The translations under genes were made by a program, and so were the position numbers. Positions 15,993 to 24,113 of a DNA stretch of 35,547 nt are shown here, one piece after another. The DNA comes from Bacteroidetes bacterium UBA6183. Lineage in GTDB: Bacteria; Bacteroidota; Bacteroidia; UKL13-3. Under the pieces are notes generated by a model that ran no database searches, was not told where the DNA came from, and saw nothing but the letters and a program-made list of their open reading frames with translations. How positions within the stretch are numbered: position 1 is the first letter of the stretch; the number at the start of each line of letters is the position of its first letter. The stretch spans positions 1-35,547 of the forward strand of contig DITN01000056.1 in the NCBI GenBank assembly GCA_002422865.1. The letters are read 5' to 3'.

Positions 15993-16036
15993 TTCCCCTC
16001 CTTTAAGGAGGGGTGGCCGCAGGCTGGGGTGGTAAT
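15993..16036. repeat. Palindromic intergenic element
   Basis: CCCCTCCTT-T-AAGGAGGGG at 15995-16013 is a perfect 9-bp inverted repeat. It is followed by TGGCCGCAGGCTGGGGTGGT, a tail that I recognise from short dispersed repeats common in Bacteroidota genomes (from memory, not searched). Confidence 0.55.
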
Positions 16037-16124
16037 ATTTGAGTCGCACCGCACGCTGAATCAATCTGTCAGGTCTGTTGATTCAAACATCAAACAAACT
16101 TATGTATGATTATTGAACAATAAA

Positions 16125-16212
16125 TGAAGGACTCTATCCGGCCTATTATGATTTCACTTAACAGTCAAGGTAATTTTTTTCGGGTAGGATTTGGGGTGGC
16201 AACCCCAAGAAT
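16125..16212 (+). repeat. Structured dispersed repeat, copy D (internally deleted)
   Basis: 16125-16170 matches the 5' end of copies A and B (TGAAGGACTCTATCCGGCC, then TATTATGATTTCACTTAACA). It then jumps through a T run directly to the hairpin module TTGGGGT-GGCA-ACCCCAA-GAAT (16190-16212). The middle and the distal arm of the outer stem are absent, so this copy cannot form the stem seen in A and B. Confidence 0.7.
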
Positions 16213-16271
16213 ATTTTATCATGTTAGTTTTAATCAATTAACACTCCATTCCAAATTTCAATACCAAAACA

Positions 16272-16279
16272 TATCTTCG
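16272..16279 (+). promoter_or_regulatory. Possible -7 element at the aldehyde dehydrogenase start
   Basis: TATCTTCG differs from TAnnTTTG at one position and ends 4 nt before the ATG at 16284. If used, the transcript would be almost leaderless. Weak evidence. Confidence 0.25.
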
Positions 16280-16283
16280 TGCC

Positions 16284-17729
16284 ATGCAAAAAATAGCAAA
16301 CTACATTAATGGTGCTTTGGTTGAACCCATTTCGAAGCAATATATAGATAATTATAATCCATCAACCGGTGAGGTGTATTCACTTTGCCCCGATAGTGAT
16401 GAAAGAGACGTTGAACTGGCTTACCAAGCCGCACACGCAGCTTTTGAAGGATGGAGCAATACGCCAACCGAAAAACGCAGTAGAATTATGGTGCGCATCA
16501 GCGAGTTGTTAGAACGTGATATTGATAAGTTTGCCATGGCCGAAACCATTGACCAAGGTAAACCATTATGGTTATCTAAAAACGGTGAAATGCCACGCGC
16601 CATCAGTAATATTCGTTTTTTTGGAACAGCCATAGAGCACTTTGCAAGCGAGGCTCATCCTATGGGCAATCATGCCATTAACTATACTTTACGCACACCC
16701 ATTGGTGTGGTAGGCTGTATTTCGCCATGGAATTTACCTTTGTATTTGTTTACTTGGAAAATAGCCCCGGCCATTGCCACCGGAAATTGTGTAGTAGCAA
16801 AACCAAGTGAAATAACGCCATACACGGCTTATTTGTTAAGTGAAATTTGTATAGAAGCTGGTTTACCTGCAGGTGTTTTAAATATTGTTCACGGACTTGG
16901 TCCTAAAGTGGGAAGCGCGTTAACGGCTCACCCAAAAATTAAGGCCATTAGTTTTACCGGTGGCACCAAAACAGGTGCAGAAATTGCCCGTGTGGCCGCA
17001 CCTATGTTTAAAAAACTATCGTTGGAGTTAGGTGGTAAAAACCCCAATATCATTTTTGCCGATTGCGATTTTGATAAGATGTTGAACGAAACCGTTCGTT
17101 CATCGTTTTTAAACCAAGGTGAGATTTGTTTATGTGGCTCGCGCATTTTTGTTGAGCGACCAATTTACAACAAGTTTAAAACTGCTTTTGTAGAGAAAGT
17201 AAAAACCGAATTGGTGGTTGGAAATCCAATGGATGCTAAAACTAAAACAGGTGCTATTGTCAGTAAAATGCATTTTGAAAAAGTGCTAAGTTACATCGAG
17301 TTGGCTAAACAAGAGGGTGGTACCATTTTATGTGGCGGACATGCCGTAAAACCAGAAGGCGATTGTGCCAATGGGTGGTACATTGCACCAACTGTAATAG
17401 AAGGTTTGAGTTATGATTGTAGAACCAATCAGGAAGAAATTTTTGGTCCGGTGGTTACCATTACACCTTTTGATACAGACGAAGAAGCGTTGATGATGGC
17501 CAACTCTACCGAGTATGGTTTGGCATCAACCATTTGGACAGAAAACCTAACGCGTGCACACAAAATGGCTGCTGAAATAAAAGCAGGTATTGTTTGGATT
17601 AACTGCTGGTTGCTACGCGATTTACGCACACCTTTTGGTGGAGTAAAAAGCAGTGGTGTAGGCCGAGAAGGTGGTTTGGAAGCCTTACGCTTTTTCACCG
17701 AACCTAAAAATGTGTGTGTGAAATTGTAG
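16284..17729 (+). CDS. NAD-dependent aldehyde dehydrogenase, ALDH8-like (aminomuconate/hydroxymuconate semialdehyde type)
   Basis: 481 residues, full length for the family. Catalytic Glu248 is in LELGGKNP and the nucleophile Cys282 is in NQGEICLCGSR; their 34-residue spacing equals that of ALDH2. ISPWNLP and FTGGTKTG are the NAD-binding motifs. The C-terminal WLLRDLRTPFGGVKSSGVGREGG closely fits the ALDH8 / 2-aminomuconate or 2-hydroxymuconate semialdehyde dehydrogenase branch, which oxidises an intermediate of the kynurenine or catechol meta-cleavage pathways. No other gene of those pathways is in the window, so the substrate is inferred from motif resemblance only. It stands alone between a repeat-rich region and a terminator. 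Confidence 0.85.
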   Translation: MQKIANYINGALVEPISKQYIDNYNPSTGEVYSLCPDSDERDVELAYQAAHAAFEGWSNTPTEKRSRIMVRISELLERDIDKFAMAETIDQGKPLWLSKNGEMPRAISNIRFFGTAIEHFASEAHPMGNHAINYTLRTPIGVVGCISPWNLPLYLFTWKIAPAIATGNCVVAKPSEITPYTAYLLSEICIEAGLPAGVLNIVHGLGPKVGSALTAHPKIKAISFTGGTKTGAEIARVAAPMFKKLSLELGGKNPNIIFADCDFDKMLNETVRSSFLNQGEICLCGSRIFVERPIYNKFKTAFVEKVKTELVVGNPMDAKTKTGAIVSKMHFEKVLSYIELAKQEGGTILCGGHAVKPEGDCANGWYIAPTVIEGLSYDCRTNQEEIFGPVVTITPFDTDEEALMMANSTEYGLASTIWTENLTRAHKMAAEIKAGIVWINCWLLRDLRTPFGGVKSSGVGREGGLEALRFFTEPKNVCVKL

Positions 17730-17750
17730 TTAAAATGTATATTTTCCAAT

Positions 17751-17784
17751 AAAAGGTCAGACGCTTAAAAGTGTTAGGCCTTTT
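17751..17784 (+). terminator. Terminator after the aldehyde dehydrogenase gene
   Basis: AAAAGGTCAGACGCTT and AAGTGTTAGGCCTTTT form a long stem with a few mismatches and wobbles and a short AA loop. Flanking A and T runs make it potentially bidirectional. Confidence 0.8.
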
Positions 17785-18225
17785 GCTTGAATCAACGCTG
17801 CGAAAACCTTCTTTCACTCTTTGTGATGAAAAGTTAAATACAGATTTCCTGAGTACTGTAATTTTTGTTCAGTGCGCATTCATGTGAGATCAGAGTATTG
17901 GCATTAGTAAGCTGAAAAGAAAGCAGAGCTACTATCCCTTGGATATTCGAGTGGATTAACTTGATGGAATAGTTAAGTTATGAAGAATAAAGCCAGTTCG
18001 AGTGCCACGATATCAAATCGGGGTTTATCGAGAAGTGGAGTGTTAAAACAAACAATTGATATTGATAAATTAGGCTAATCCACCTCTCGATACTCGCGCT
18101 ACCCTCAGTCTTTGCAAAGCGAACTCGAGGAGGCTGAACTTTTGCGTATTAAGAAACAATAAAAAAATTAAATCCGGAATTGGGTGTACTGAACCGTATT
18201 CGAAATGAAAGAAACGTATTCTGAT
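17785..18225. other. Intergenic region with inverted-repeat element
   Basis: About 440 bp without a gene between convergent transcripts. Left half: nothing recognised. Right half: inverted arms 18027-18039 and 18079-18091 (ATCGAGAAGTGGA with TCCACCTCTCGAT, one mismatch) enclose about 40 bp. The right arm also starts a second stem-loop (CCTCTCGA 18083-18090 with TCGAGGAGG 18125-18133) whose loop contains the palindrome CTTTGCAAAG (18110-18119). Confidence 0.6.
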
Positions 18226-18909
18226 TTATTTTAATAGCGTTTCAACCCATTGTTTTACCCCAATAGTAGCATTTTGAGTGATGTAAGTTACGTTACGTTT
18301 GTGGTGTTTTACTTCCGGTGTTGATGGATCAATAACCACAATAGGCGTATTGGGTTGAACCAAATCAACCAGACCAGCCGCAGGGTATACTTGTAAAGAT
18401 GTTCCAATAACAGCCAATAAATCTGCTTCCTGAACCAGCATCGCAGCTGGTTCAATCATGGGTACGGCCTCGCCAAACCAAACAATATGCGGCCTTAGCT
18501 GCGAGCCTATTTCGCATACATCGCCCATTTTAAGCTCCCAGCCATCAATATCATATACCATATTCGGGTTGTGGGTGCTGCGCGATTTGGTTATTTCACC
18601 ATGCAAATGCAGTATGTTTTTGCTTCCGGCACGTTCGTGTAAATTGTCAATATTTTGGGTAATAATTTGTACGTCATGGTGCTTATCCAGTTCGGCTAAA
18701 GCATGGTGTGCCGCATTGGGTAAGGCTTCAAGTACTGCTTTTCTGCGCATGTTATAAAACTCTTGTACCATAGGTGGGTTTTTATGCCAGGCTTCAGGGG
18801 TGGCCACATCATACACATTATAGCCTTCCCACAAACCATCGTTGCCCCTAAAGGTTTGTAATCCACTTTCGGCACTAATGCCAGCTCCGGTTAATACAAC
18901 TATTTTCAT
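18226..18909 (-). CDS. cobB: Sirtuin-family NAD-dependent protein deacylase (CobB/SIRT5-like, no zinc cysteines)
   Basis: 227 residues. The Rossmann motif GAGISAESG (8-16) with TFRG, TQNIDNLHERAG (84-95) and the catalytic His103 in LHLHGE are intact. Tyr52 and Arg55 in FYNMRR match the YxxR pair that gives SIRT5 and CobB preference for succinyl and malonyl groups. The small domain (about 105-145) lacks the four zinc-binding cysteines: only one Cys, in GDVCEIGSQLRPHIVWFGE, is present. The predicted role is removing acyl groups from lysines with NAD consumption in the cytoplasm. The gene is divergent from the T9SS-B gene at 18982. Confidence 0.92.
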   Translation of the reverse strand: MKIVVLTGAGISAESGLQTFRGNDGLWEGYNVYDVATPEAWHKNPPMVQEFYNMRRKAVLEALPNAAHHALAELDKHHDVQIITQNIDNLHERAGSKNILHLHGEITKSRSTHNPNMVYDIDGWELKMGDVCEIGSQLRPHIVWFGEAVPMIEPAAMLVQEADLLAVIGTSLQVYPAAGLVDLVQPNTPIVVIDPSTPEVKHHKRNVTYITQNATIGVKQWVETLLK

Positions 18910-18962
18910 ATGTTTTGGGTCTACAATTAAACTAGCATAAACTATAAAATCAATTAACTCCT

Positions 18963-18970
18963 TATATTTG
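18963..18970 (+). promoter_or_regulatory. -7 promoter element of the T9SS-B gene
   Basis: TATATTTG is an exact TAnnTTTG match. The start codon at 18982 is only 11 nt further on, implying a leader of about 5 nt or less. No TTTG is seen 19-21 bp upstream. Confidence 0.55.
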
Positions 18971-18981
18971 TTTGTACTGCA

Positions 18982-21900
18982 TTGAAATATACAATTAAAT
19001 ATTTGCTTCTACTCACGCTGTTTGCACCATTTTTTGCAAGTGCACAGCAAGTGCGTTTTATCGAAAATAAAGGGCAATGGAAAAGTAGTGTGCTTTACAA
19101 AGCAGATATTCCGGGAGGTGATTTATACATTACCAACCAAGGTTTAGTTTATAATTTGGTTGATGAGCACGCGTTGCACGAACAACAGCATAATAAAGTG
19201 GAGTCGCCAATTCATGCCCATGCTGTTTTTATTGATTTTGCCGGGGCCAATGGATCATTTACGCATCATCCTTTTAACTCTTTTGTTACCCAATACAATT
19301 ATTACATTGGTAACGATGAAACCAAATGGGCCGAAGGAGTAAAGGCCTATCAAAAAGTATTGTTGCGTAATGTTTACCCGCAAATTGATTTTGAAATAAC
19401 AGGCGAAAACGGTGGTGTAAAAACAGCCTTTATTGTACGACAAGGTGCTCAATCTGCCAATATTAAACTGGCTTATCGTGGGGCAAATCAACTTGTTTTA
19501 GTGAATGGAGAGTTAAGTGTTCAGCATACGCTTGGCCAAATTAAAGAACTTAAACCCGTTAGTTTTATTAGCAATGGCTTAAAACAAGAGCCTGTAGAGA
19601 GCTCGTATTTATTAAGTAACGACACATTAAGTTACAACATTAGCATAGGTAAAGGCTTATCAAATAACGATAGTTTAATTATCGACCCATCAATTGTATT
19701 TAGTACCTTTAGTGGTTCGGTGGCCGATAATTTCGGGTTTACTGCTACGCATGATCATTTAGGTAATGCTTATGGAGGAGGAACAGTTTACAATGTTAAC
19801 TTCCCTGTAACTTCTGGGGCTTACCAACTTACTTATGGTGGTGGTAGCGATTTTAATGATGGTCCGGCACGTGATGTGGGTATATTAAAATTTTCGGCAA
19901 ATGGAACCCAATTATTGTATGCCACTTATTTAGGCGGTTCTGGCAACGAGCAACCGCATAGCATGAGTTGTGATGCAGCGGGTAATTTATACGTAATGGG
20001 TACTACAAAATCAACCAACTTCCCTTATAGGTTGGGGGTTGATAACTCGCAAAATGGCAATTACGATTTGTTTGTAAGCTGCTTAGGTGCAAGTGGTAAT
20101 ACTTTACGTTATTCAACATATTTAGGTGGAACGCAAAACGATGGGTTTAACAACCACGGAACACTTGATAAAACAAATCAACTTACGTACAATTTTGGAG
20201 ACGAGTACAGGGGCGATATTCGTTTAGATGCTTTAGGCAATGTATACATTGCTACTGTTACAGGGAGTAATCAAAACCAAAATTTACCCCTTGCTAATGC
20301 CACACAAGGTACTTTTGGTGGGGCCGGACAAGATGGTTGGGTAATAAAACTAGATGGACAGTTAAGTACCATTTTACTTAGTACTTATTTGGGTGGAAGT
20401 GGTTTTGATGCTGCTTATGGACTGCGTATTGAAGGTGATGTTTTTTATGTAACAGGAGGCACCTTAAGTGATAATTTACCCAACAGCTCATCGTCTGTTT
20501 ATAAAGGAGGGGTTGATGGATACATTGCTATGTACAACCAAACTGGGGGCGTAATCACGCATCAAAAAACAATTTATGTCGGCACGCAGAGTTACGATCA
20601 ATCTTATTTTGTATATACGGACAGAGATAAAAATGTGTATGTAACCGGACAAACTACAGGCTTGTTTCCTCATTTAGGCAACGGTTATTACGAGGTTGGT
20701 GGTAAGCAGTTTATCACCATCTATGATGCGCAGTTAAGTACCATTTTAAATCAAACCGTTTTTGGTAATGGAAGTATATTTCCCAAACTTTCACCATCAG
20801 CATTTATGGTTGATGAGTGTAACCAAATATATTTGAGTGGTTGGGGTGGTTCAGTTAATCAAGGTCACAACCAAAATACATCTCCTGTTTCCGGCTTAAT
20901 TACCACAGTAGATGCATTTCAACGTACAACTGATGGTTCTGATTTTTATTTGATAGTATTCGATAAAAGATTGTCGCGCGTGGCTTATGCAACATATTTT
21001 GGTGGTGAAGTAACCCAAGAACATGTGGATGGTGGTACCAGTCATTTTGATGAGAGCGGGGCCGTTTATCAATCTGTATGCGCGGGTTGTGGAGGGTTGT
21101 CGGATTTCCCTACAACCCCTGGAGCACACAGTAGAACCAATAATGGCAGAAGAACGAGTAACCCAAACATAGGCGGTTGTAATAACGCGGTATTTAAATT
21201 TGATAGTCGTCCTAATCCGGTACCTCCTGTAATGAATGATACTGTGCTTTTTGTTGTGGCAACAGATACGTTAAGTTACACTTTTGACATCACGGATGTA
21301 AACGCAGATTCAATTGCCATAACAGCCATTGTAAGTGAACTGTTAACCATTCCACCACCTAATCAACCAAGTATTATTGAGTTGCAAAACAAAGCAGGTT
21401 TAATTAGGGTTAACGTAAAGTGGACAGCTCCTTGTAACAAAACCAATGATACTATAGTTACCACCTTTAAGTTGCGCGATTATGCATGTCGAACTTCTGA
21501 TACTTCATCAGGAAGAATTACCATTATTGTTAAACCCTTACCCAATCCTGTTGTTGATTTAGCTTGCGCTATTAGAAGTGGAGAGTCGGATATGTTGTTA
21601 CGTTGGGATAATTCATGGGCTTCAAACCCTGATTCAAAATACATTGGCTCGGTTAAGCTATTCCGCAATAAATCCGGTGGAAGTTTTGATTCTATTGTCC
21701 AACTTAGTAAGTTAGATTTAATGAATGCATACCTCGACAAAAGTTTAAGTGATTTAAATACCACTAACTATTGTTATAAAGTAACCACCCAAAATTTATG
21801 CGGGGTTGCAAATGGAGGAGTAAGACTGTCGTGTACACAACTGGCAGATAGTTTTGATGCAACGGCATATGCATACAGTCGAGATACCATTTATTACGTG

Positions 21901-23298
21901 CGGGCAACCGATACATTAAATGCTGTTTTAAAAATAACCGATAATGAGTTTGCTGATTCTTTGTTTTTAAGTTATACCGGCATGTTAACGCAAATGCCTT
22001 TTGCCCTATTAACGCATAAAAATGGGGTTGGCAGTGCCGAAATAAACTTAAGGGTTATTGGTCCATGCGATAGGATAGGCGATACACTTAAACTCGAGTT
22101 TATTATTCAAGACAACCGTTGCCCAATACCGATAAGAGATAGAGGTAAATTATTCGTGGTAATTTTACCTCCTTTACCTGCTGTTAGTCCGGAGTTAAAT
22201 TGCATTAAACTCACAGGAGCCAATCAAGTGGGTATTTCATGGCCTGTACCTTCAAATTTACGTGTAACCAAATCCATTACTATACTAAAACGCGATGCTT
22301 CCGGAGTAATTAGTCAAGCCGGAAAATTTGGAAGTACATTTAACGAACAGGTGCTTCAATCCGTCATCAACCCAACCCAACAAAATACTTGTTTTGCATT
22401 GGTGGCACATGATAATTGTGATAACCCAACAGATACCGGAGCATTTGTTTGTATACCTTGGACAGACGAACAATACCCTGAACCTATACAGCCACATTAT
22501 GTTACTGTTGTAAACAATAAACATGTGGAGTTAAGTTGGCCTGCTACCGATCATGTTTTGAATGAAATTTATAGGTTTGATTTGGTGACCCAACAAAAGC
22601 AAAAAATGCATGAAAAAACGGCTACACTTATTGATACCACTTGGGTTGACGAACAAGTAGATGTTCAGAAGTACCGCTATTGTTATGTAATAGAACCAAC
22701 TAATGCTTGTGGATTAAAACCTAAACAGAACAAGCCCGCATGCAGTATTTTGTTAAACGGTGTAAGCAAACCATTTGAACACACTTTAAGTTGGACCACC
22801 TATGATTTTTTTGTAAATGGTACAAACCGACATGATTTGTTTAAACGCGATTACACCGAGCAAACATTTTCACTACGCGCATCAAACGAAAATAAAATTG
22901 CGGATAACAATGATGTTGATTTGAATAAAGAAACCGGATTGTTTTATTATTATGTAGTGGCTCCTGAAAATCAGCCAAGTATATACAGCAGCCAATCAAA
23001 CACGGTTGAGTTGGTGCAAGCTCCGTTATTACATGTACCCAATGCCTTTACACCTAATAATGATGGGGTAAACGACTTATGGAACGTGGTTCCTGTTTTT
23101 GTTAAAGATTACCATTGCCGCGTATACGATCGTTGGGGTAGGTTGGTTTTTGAAACCAAAGACAAGAAAAAGTTGCTAAGCGACAGGGATTTAGGTGATG
23201 CTATTTTAGCCGAAGACGCTTTTGTTTACGTTATCACCTACACCGGATTTGAAGGCACTTTTAAACAAGTTACAGGAAATGTTACCATTTTAAAATAG
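18982..23298 (+). CDS. Large secreted beta-propeller protein with T9SS type B (gliding-motility-associated) C-terminus
   Basis: 1438 residues starting with TTG; no in-frame ATG precedes the signal peptide (about 1-21, YLLLLTLFAPFFASA, cleavage before QQV). Residues about 24-235 begin FIENKGQWKSSVLYKADIPG, the N-terminal domain typical of Bacteroidota SBBP-repeat proteins. Residues about 236-720 hold repeated blades of the type LLYATYLGGSG ... NLYVMGTT.STNFP. Two homologous Ig-like blocks follow (VVATDTLSYTFDITD and VRATDTLNAVLKITD) alternating with Fn3-like parts. The last 90 residues have PNAFTPNNDGVNDLW and RVYDRWGRLVFET, the T9SS type B domain. The usual W-[DN]-G after this is replaced by a sequence with SDRDLGDAILAEDAF. 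Probably surface-exposed or released; no enzyme domain is seen. Confidence 0.88.
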   Translation: MKYTIKYLLLLTLFAPFFASAQQVRFIENKGQWKSSVLYKADIPGGDLYITNQGLVYNLVDEHALHEQQHNKVESPIHAHAVFIDFAGANGSFTHHPFNSFVTQYNYYIGNDETKWAEGVKAYQKVLLRNVYPQIDFEITGENGGVKTAFIVRQGAQSANIKLAYRGANQLVLVNGELSVQHTLGQIKELKPVSFISNGLKQEPVESSYLLSNDTLSYNISIGKGLSNNDSLIIDPSIVFSTFSGSVADNFGFTATHDHLGNAYGGGTVYNVNFPVTSGAYQLTYGGGSDFNDGPARDVGILKFSANGTQLLYATYLGGSGNEQPHSMSCDAAGNLYVMGTTKSTNFPYRLGVDNSQNGNYDLFVSCLGASGNTLRYSTYLGGTQNDGFNNHGTLDKTNQLTYNFGDEYRGDIRLDALGNVYIATVTGSNQNQNLPLANATQGTFGGAGQDGWVIKLDGQLSTILLSTYLGGSGFDAAYGLRIEGDVFYVTGGTLSDNLPNSSSSVYKGGVDGYIAMYNQTGGVITHQKTIYVGTQSYDQSYFVYTDRDKNVYVTGQTTGLFPHLGNGYYEVGGKQFITIYDAQLSTILNQTVFGNGSIFPKLSPSAFMVDECNQIYLSGWGGSVNQGHNQNTSPVSGLITTVDAFQRTTDGSDFYLIVFDKRLSRVAYATYFGGEVTQEHVDGGTSHFDESGAVYQSVCAGCGGLSDFPTTPGAHSRTNNGRRTSNPNIGGCNNAVFKFDSRPNPVPPVMNDTVLFVVATDTLSYTFDITDVNADSIAITAIVSELLTIPPPNQPSIIELQNKAGLIRVNVKWTAPCNKTNDTIVTTFKLRDYACRTSDTSSGRITIIVKPLPNPVVDLACAIRSGESDMLLRWDNSWASNPDSKYIGSVKLFRNKSGGSFDSIVQLSKLDLMNAYLDKSLSDLNTTNYCYKVTTQNLCGVANGGVRLSCTQLADSFDATAYAYSRDTIYYVRATDTLNAVLKITDNEFADSLFLSYTGMLTQMPFALLTHKNGVGSAEINLRVIGPCDRIGDTLKLEFIIQDNRCPIPIRDRGKLFVVILPPLPAVSPELNCIKLTGANQVGISWPVPSNLRVTKSITILKRDASGVISQAGKFGSTFNEQVLQSVINPTQQNTCFALVAHDNCDNPTDTGAFVCIPWTDEQYPEPIQPHYVTVVNNKHVELSWPATDHVLNEIYRFDLVTQQKQKMHEKTATLIDTTWVDEQVDVQKYRYCYVIEPTNACGLKPKQNKPACSILLNGVSKPFEHTLSWTTYDFFVNGTNRHDLFKRDYTEQTFSLRASNENKIADNNDVDLNKETGLFYYYVVAPENQPSIYSSQSNTVELVQAPLLHVPNAFTPNNDGVNDLWNVVPVFVKDYHCRVYDRWGRLVFETKDKKKLLSDRDLGDAILAEDAFVYVITYTGFEGTFKQVTGNVTILK

Positions 23299-23324
23299 CA
23301 GTATGCGCAATTGCCGATAAAGTA

Positions 23325-23332
23325 TATTTTTG
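23325..23332 (+). promoter_or_regulatory. -7 promoter element of the pRiA4b ORF-3-like gene
   Basis: TATTTTTG followed by CA fits TAnnTTTG and lies 38 nt before the ATG at 23371. It lies inside an upstream TTG-initiated extension of the frame, arguing against that extension. Confidence 0.5.
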
Positions 23333-23370
23333 CATTTCTTAAAAACAAAGTACACGCATCAACATTTACT

Positions 23371-23973
23371 ATGGCACTATACAAATTCAAACTAACGTTC
23401 GAGGAATATGAAGACATTTCCCGTGTTATTGAAATTAAGTCAACGCAAACCTTTTTCGAATTCCACAAGGCAATTCTTGATTCTGTAGGTTTCGATCAAA
23501 AGCAAATGGCCTCTTTTTACATGAGTAATGATACTTGGAAAAAAGAGCAAGAAATAACATTGGAAGATATGAGCGATGATAATGATGAGAATAGTATTCC
23601 TATTCCTACCATGAAAGATTCGCGCTTAAGCATGTTTGTAAACGACCCTCACCAAAAAATTGTATATGTGTACGATTTTCTTGAAATGTGGACCATGCAC
23701 CTTGAGTTGGTTGGTATTGAAATGAAAGAAAAAGCCGGTATTAAATATCCGCTTTGCAGCAAGTCGGTTGGATTAGCCCCTAAACAATACGATAAAGTAC
23801 AACGTTTTGGTTTGGTTGACGACAATGAGTTTGATGAAATTACCAAAAACTACCTCGATAAATCAGACGAAATTCCGGGGGAGATTAGTGATGACGAAGC
23901 AGATGAATTTGGTTTGTATGATGAAGGAGAAACAAGTGAAGAAGGTGGCGGACTTGATGACGAAAGATTTTAA
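23371..23973 (+). CDS. Plasmid pRiA4b ORF-3-like / IS1096 passenger TnpR-like family protein
   Basis: 200 residues. The N-terminal part (ALYKFKLTFEEYEDISRVIEI, then FFEFHKAILDSVGFD, then MASFYMSNDTWKKEQEI) and the middle (KIVYVYDFLEMWTMHLELVGI) carry the features of the family named after pRiA4b ORF-3 and the IS1096 TnpR passenger: a beta-rich fold with a conserved Y-x-Y-D-[FL] and W-x-H/hydrophobic strand. The last 40 residues are strongly acidic. No transposase or terminal repeats flank it, so it is a stand-alone chromosomal member of unknown function. A TTG at 23311 would add 20 residues; the ATG at 23371 fits the family start. Confidence 0.75.
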   Translation: MALYKFKLTFEEYEDISRVIEIKSTQTFFEFHKAILDSVGFDQKQMASFYMSNDTWKKEQEITLEDMSDDNDENSIPIPTMKDSRLSMFVNDPHQKIVYVYDFLEMWTMHLELVGIEMKEKAGIKYPLCSKSVGLAPKQYDKVQRFGLVDDNEFDEITKNYLDKSDEIPGEISDDEADEFGLYDEGETSEEGGGLDDERF

Positions 23974-23976
23974 TTG

Positions 23977-24018
23977 CATAAAGTGAGTTGAGGTAAACTT
24001 AACTCACTTTATGTTTTA
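23977..24018 (+). terminator. Terminator hairpin
   Basis: CATAAAGTGAGTT and AACTCACTTTATG are perfect 13-bp arms around an 11-nt loop, followed by TTTTAG. It lies 3 nt after the preceding stop codon and 96 nt before the sixA start. Confidence 0.8.
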
Positions 24019-24113
24019 GTTTAAACCGAAAAAACAGCTCCATCCCCTTTTAAATTGTTGTGCTCTGTGCAGTGCGACAAACGTATTTTAAGTACACATT
24101 AACCATTAAATAA

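Larger units (their letters stand above)
15230..16283. other. Repeat-rich intergenic region
   Basis: About 1 kb with no credible gene between the FG-GAP gene and the aldehyde dehydrogenase. It holds copies B, C and D of the structured repeat, a large inverted repeat at 15580-15663, and two other palindromic elements (15866-15935 and 15993-16036). Short reading frames here are explained by these repeats and are not called. Confidence 0.8.

Noticed and set aside
23371..23973. Insertion sequence around the IS1096 TnpR-like gene
   Set aside because: No transposase, terminal inverted repeats or target duplications; own promoter and terminator.
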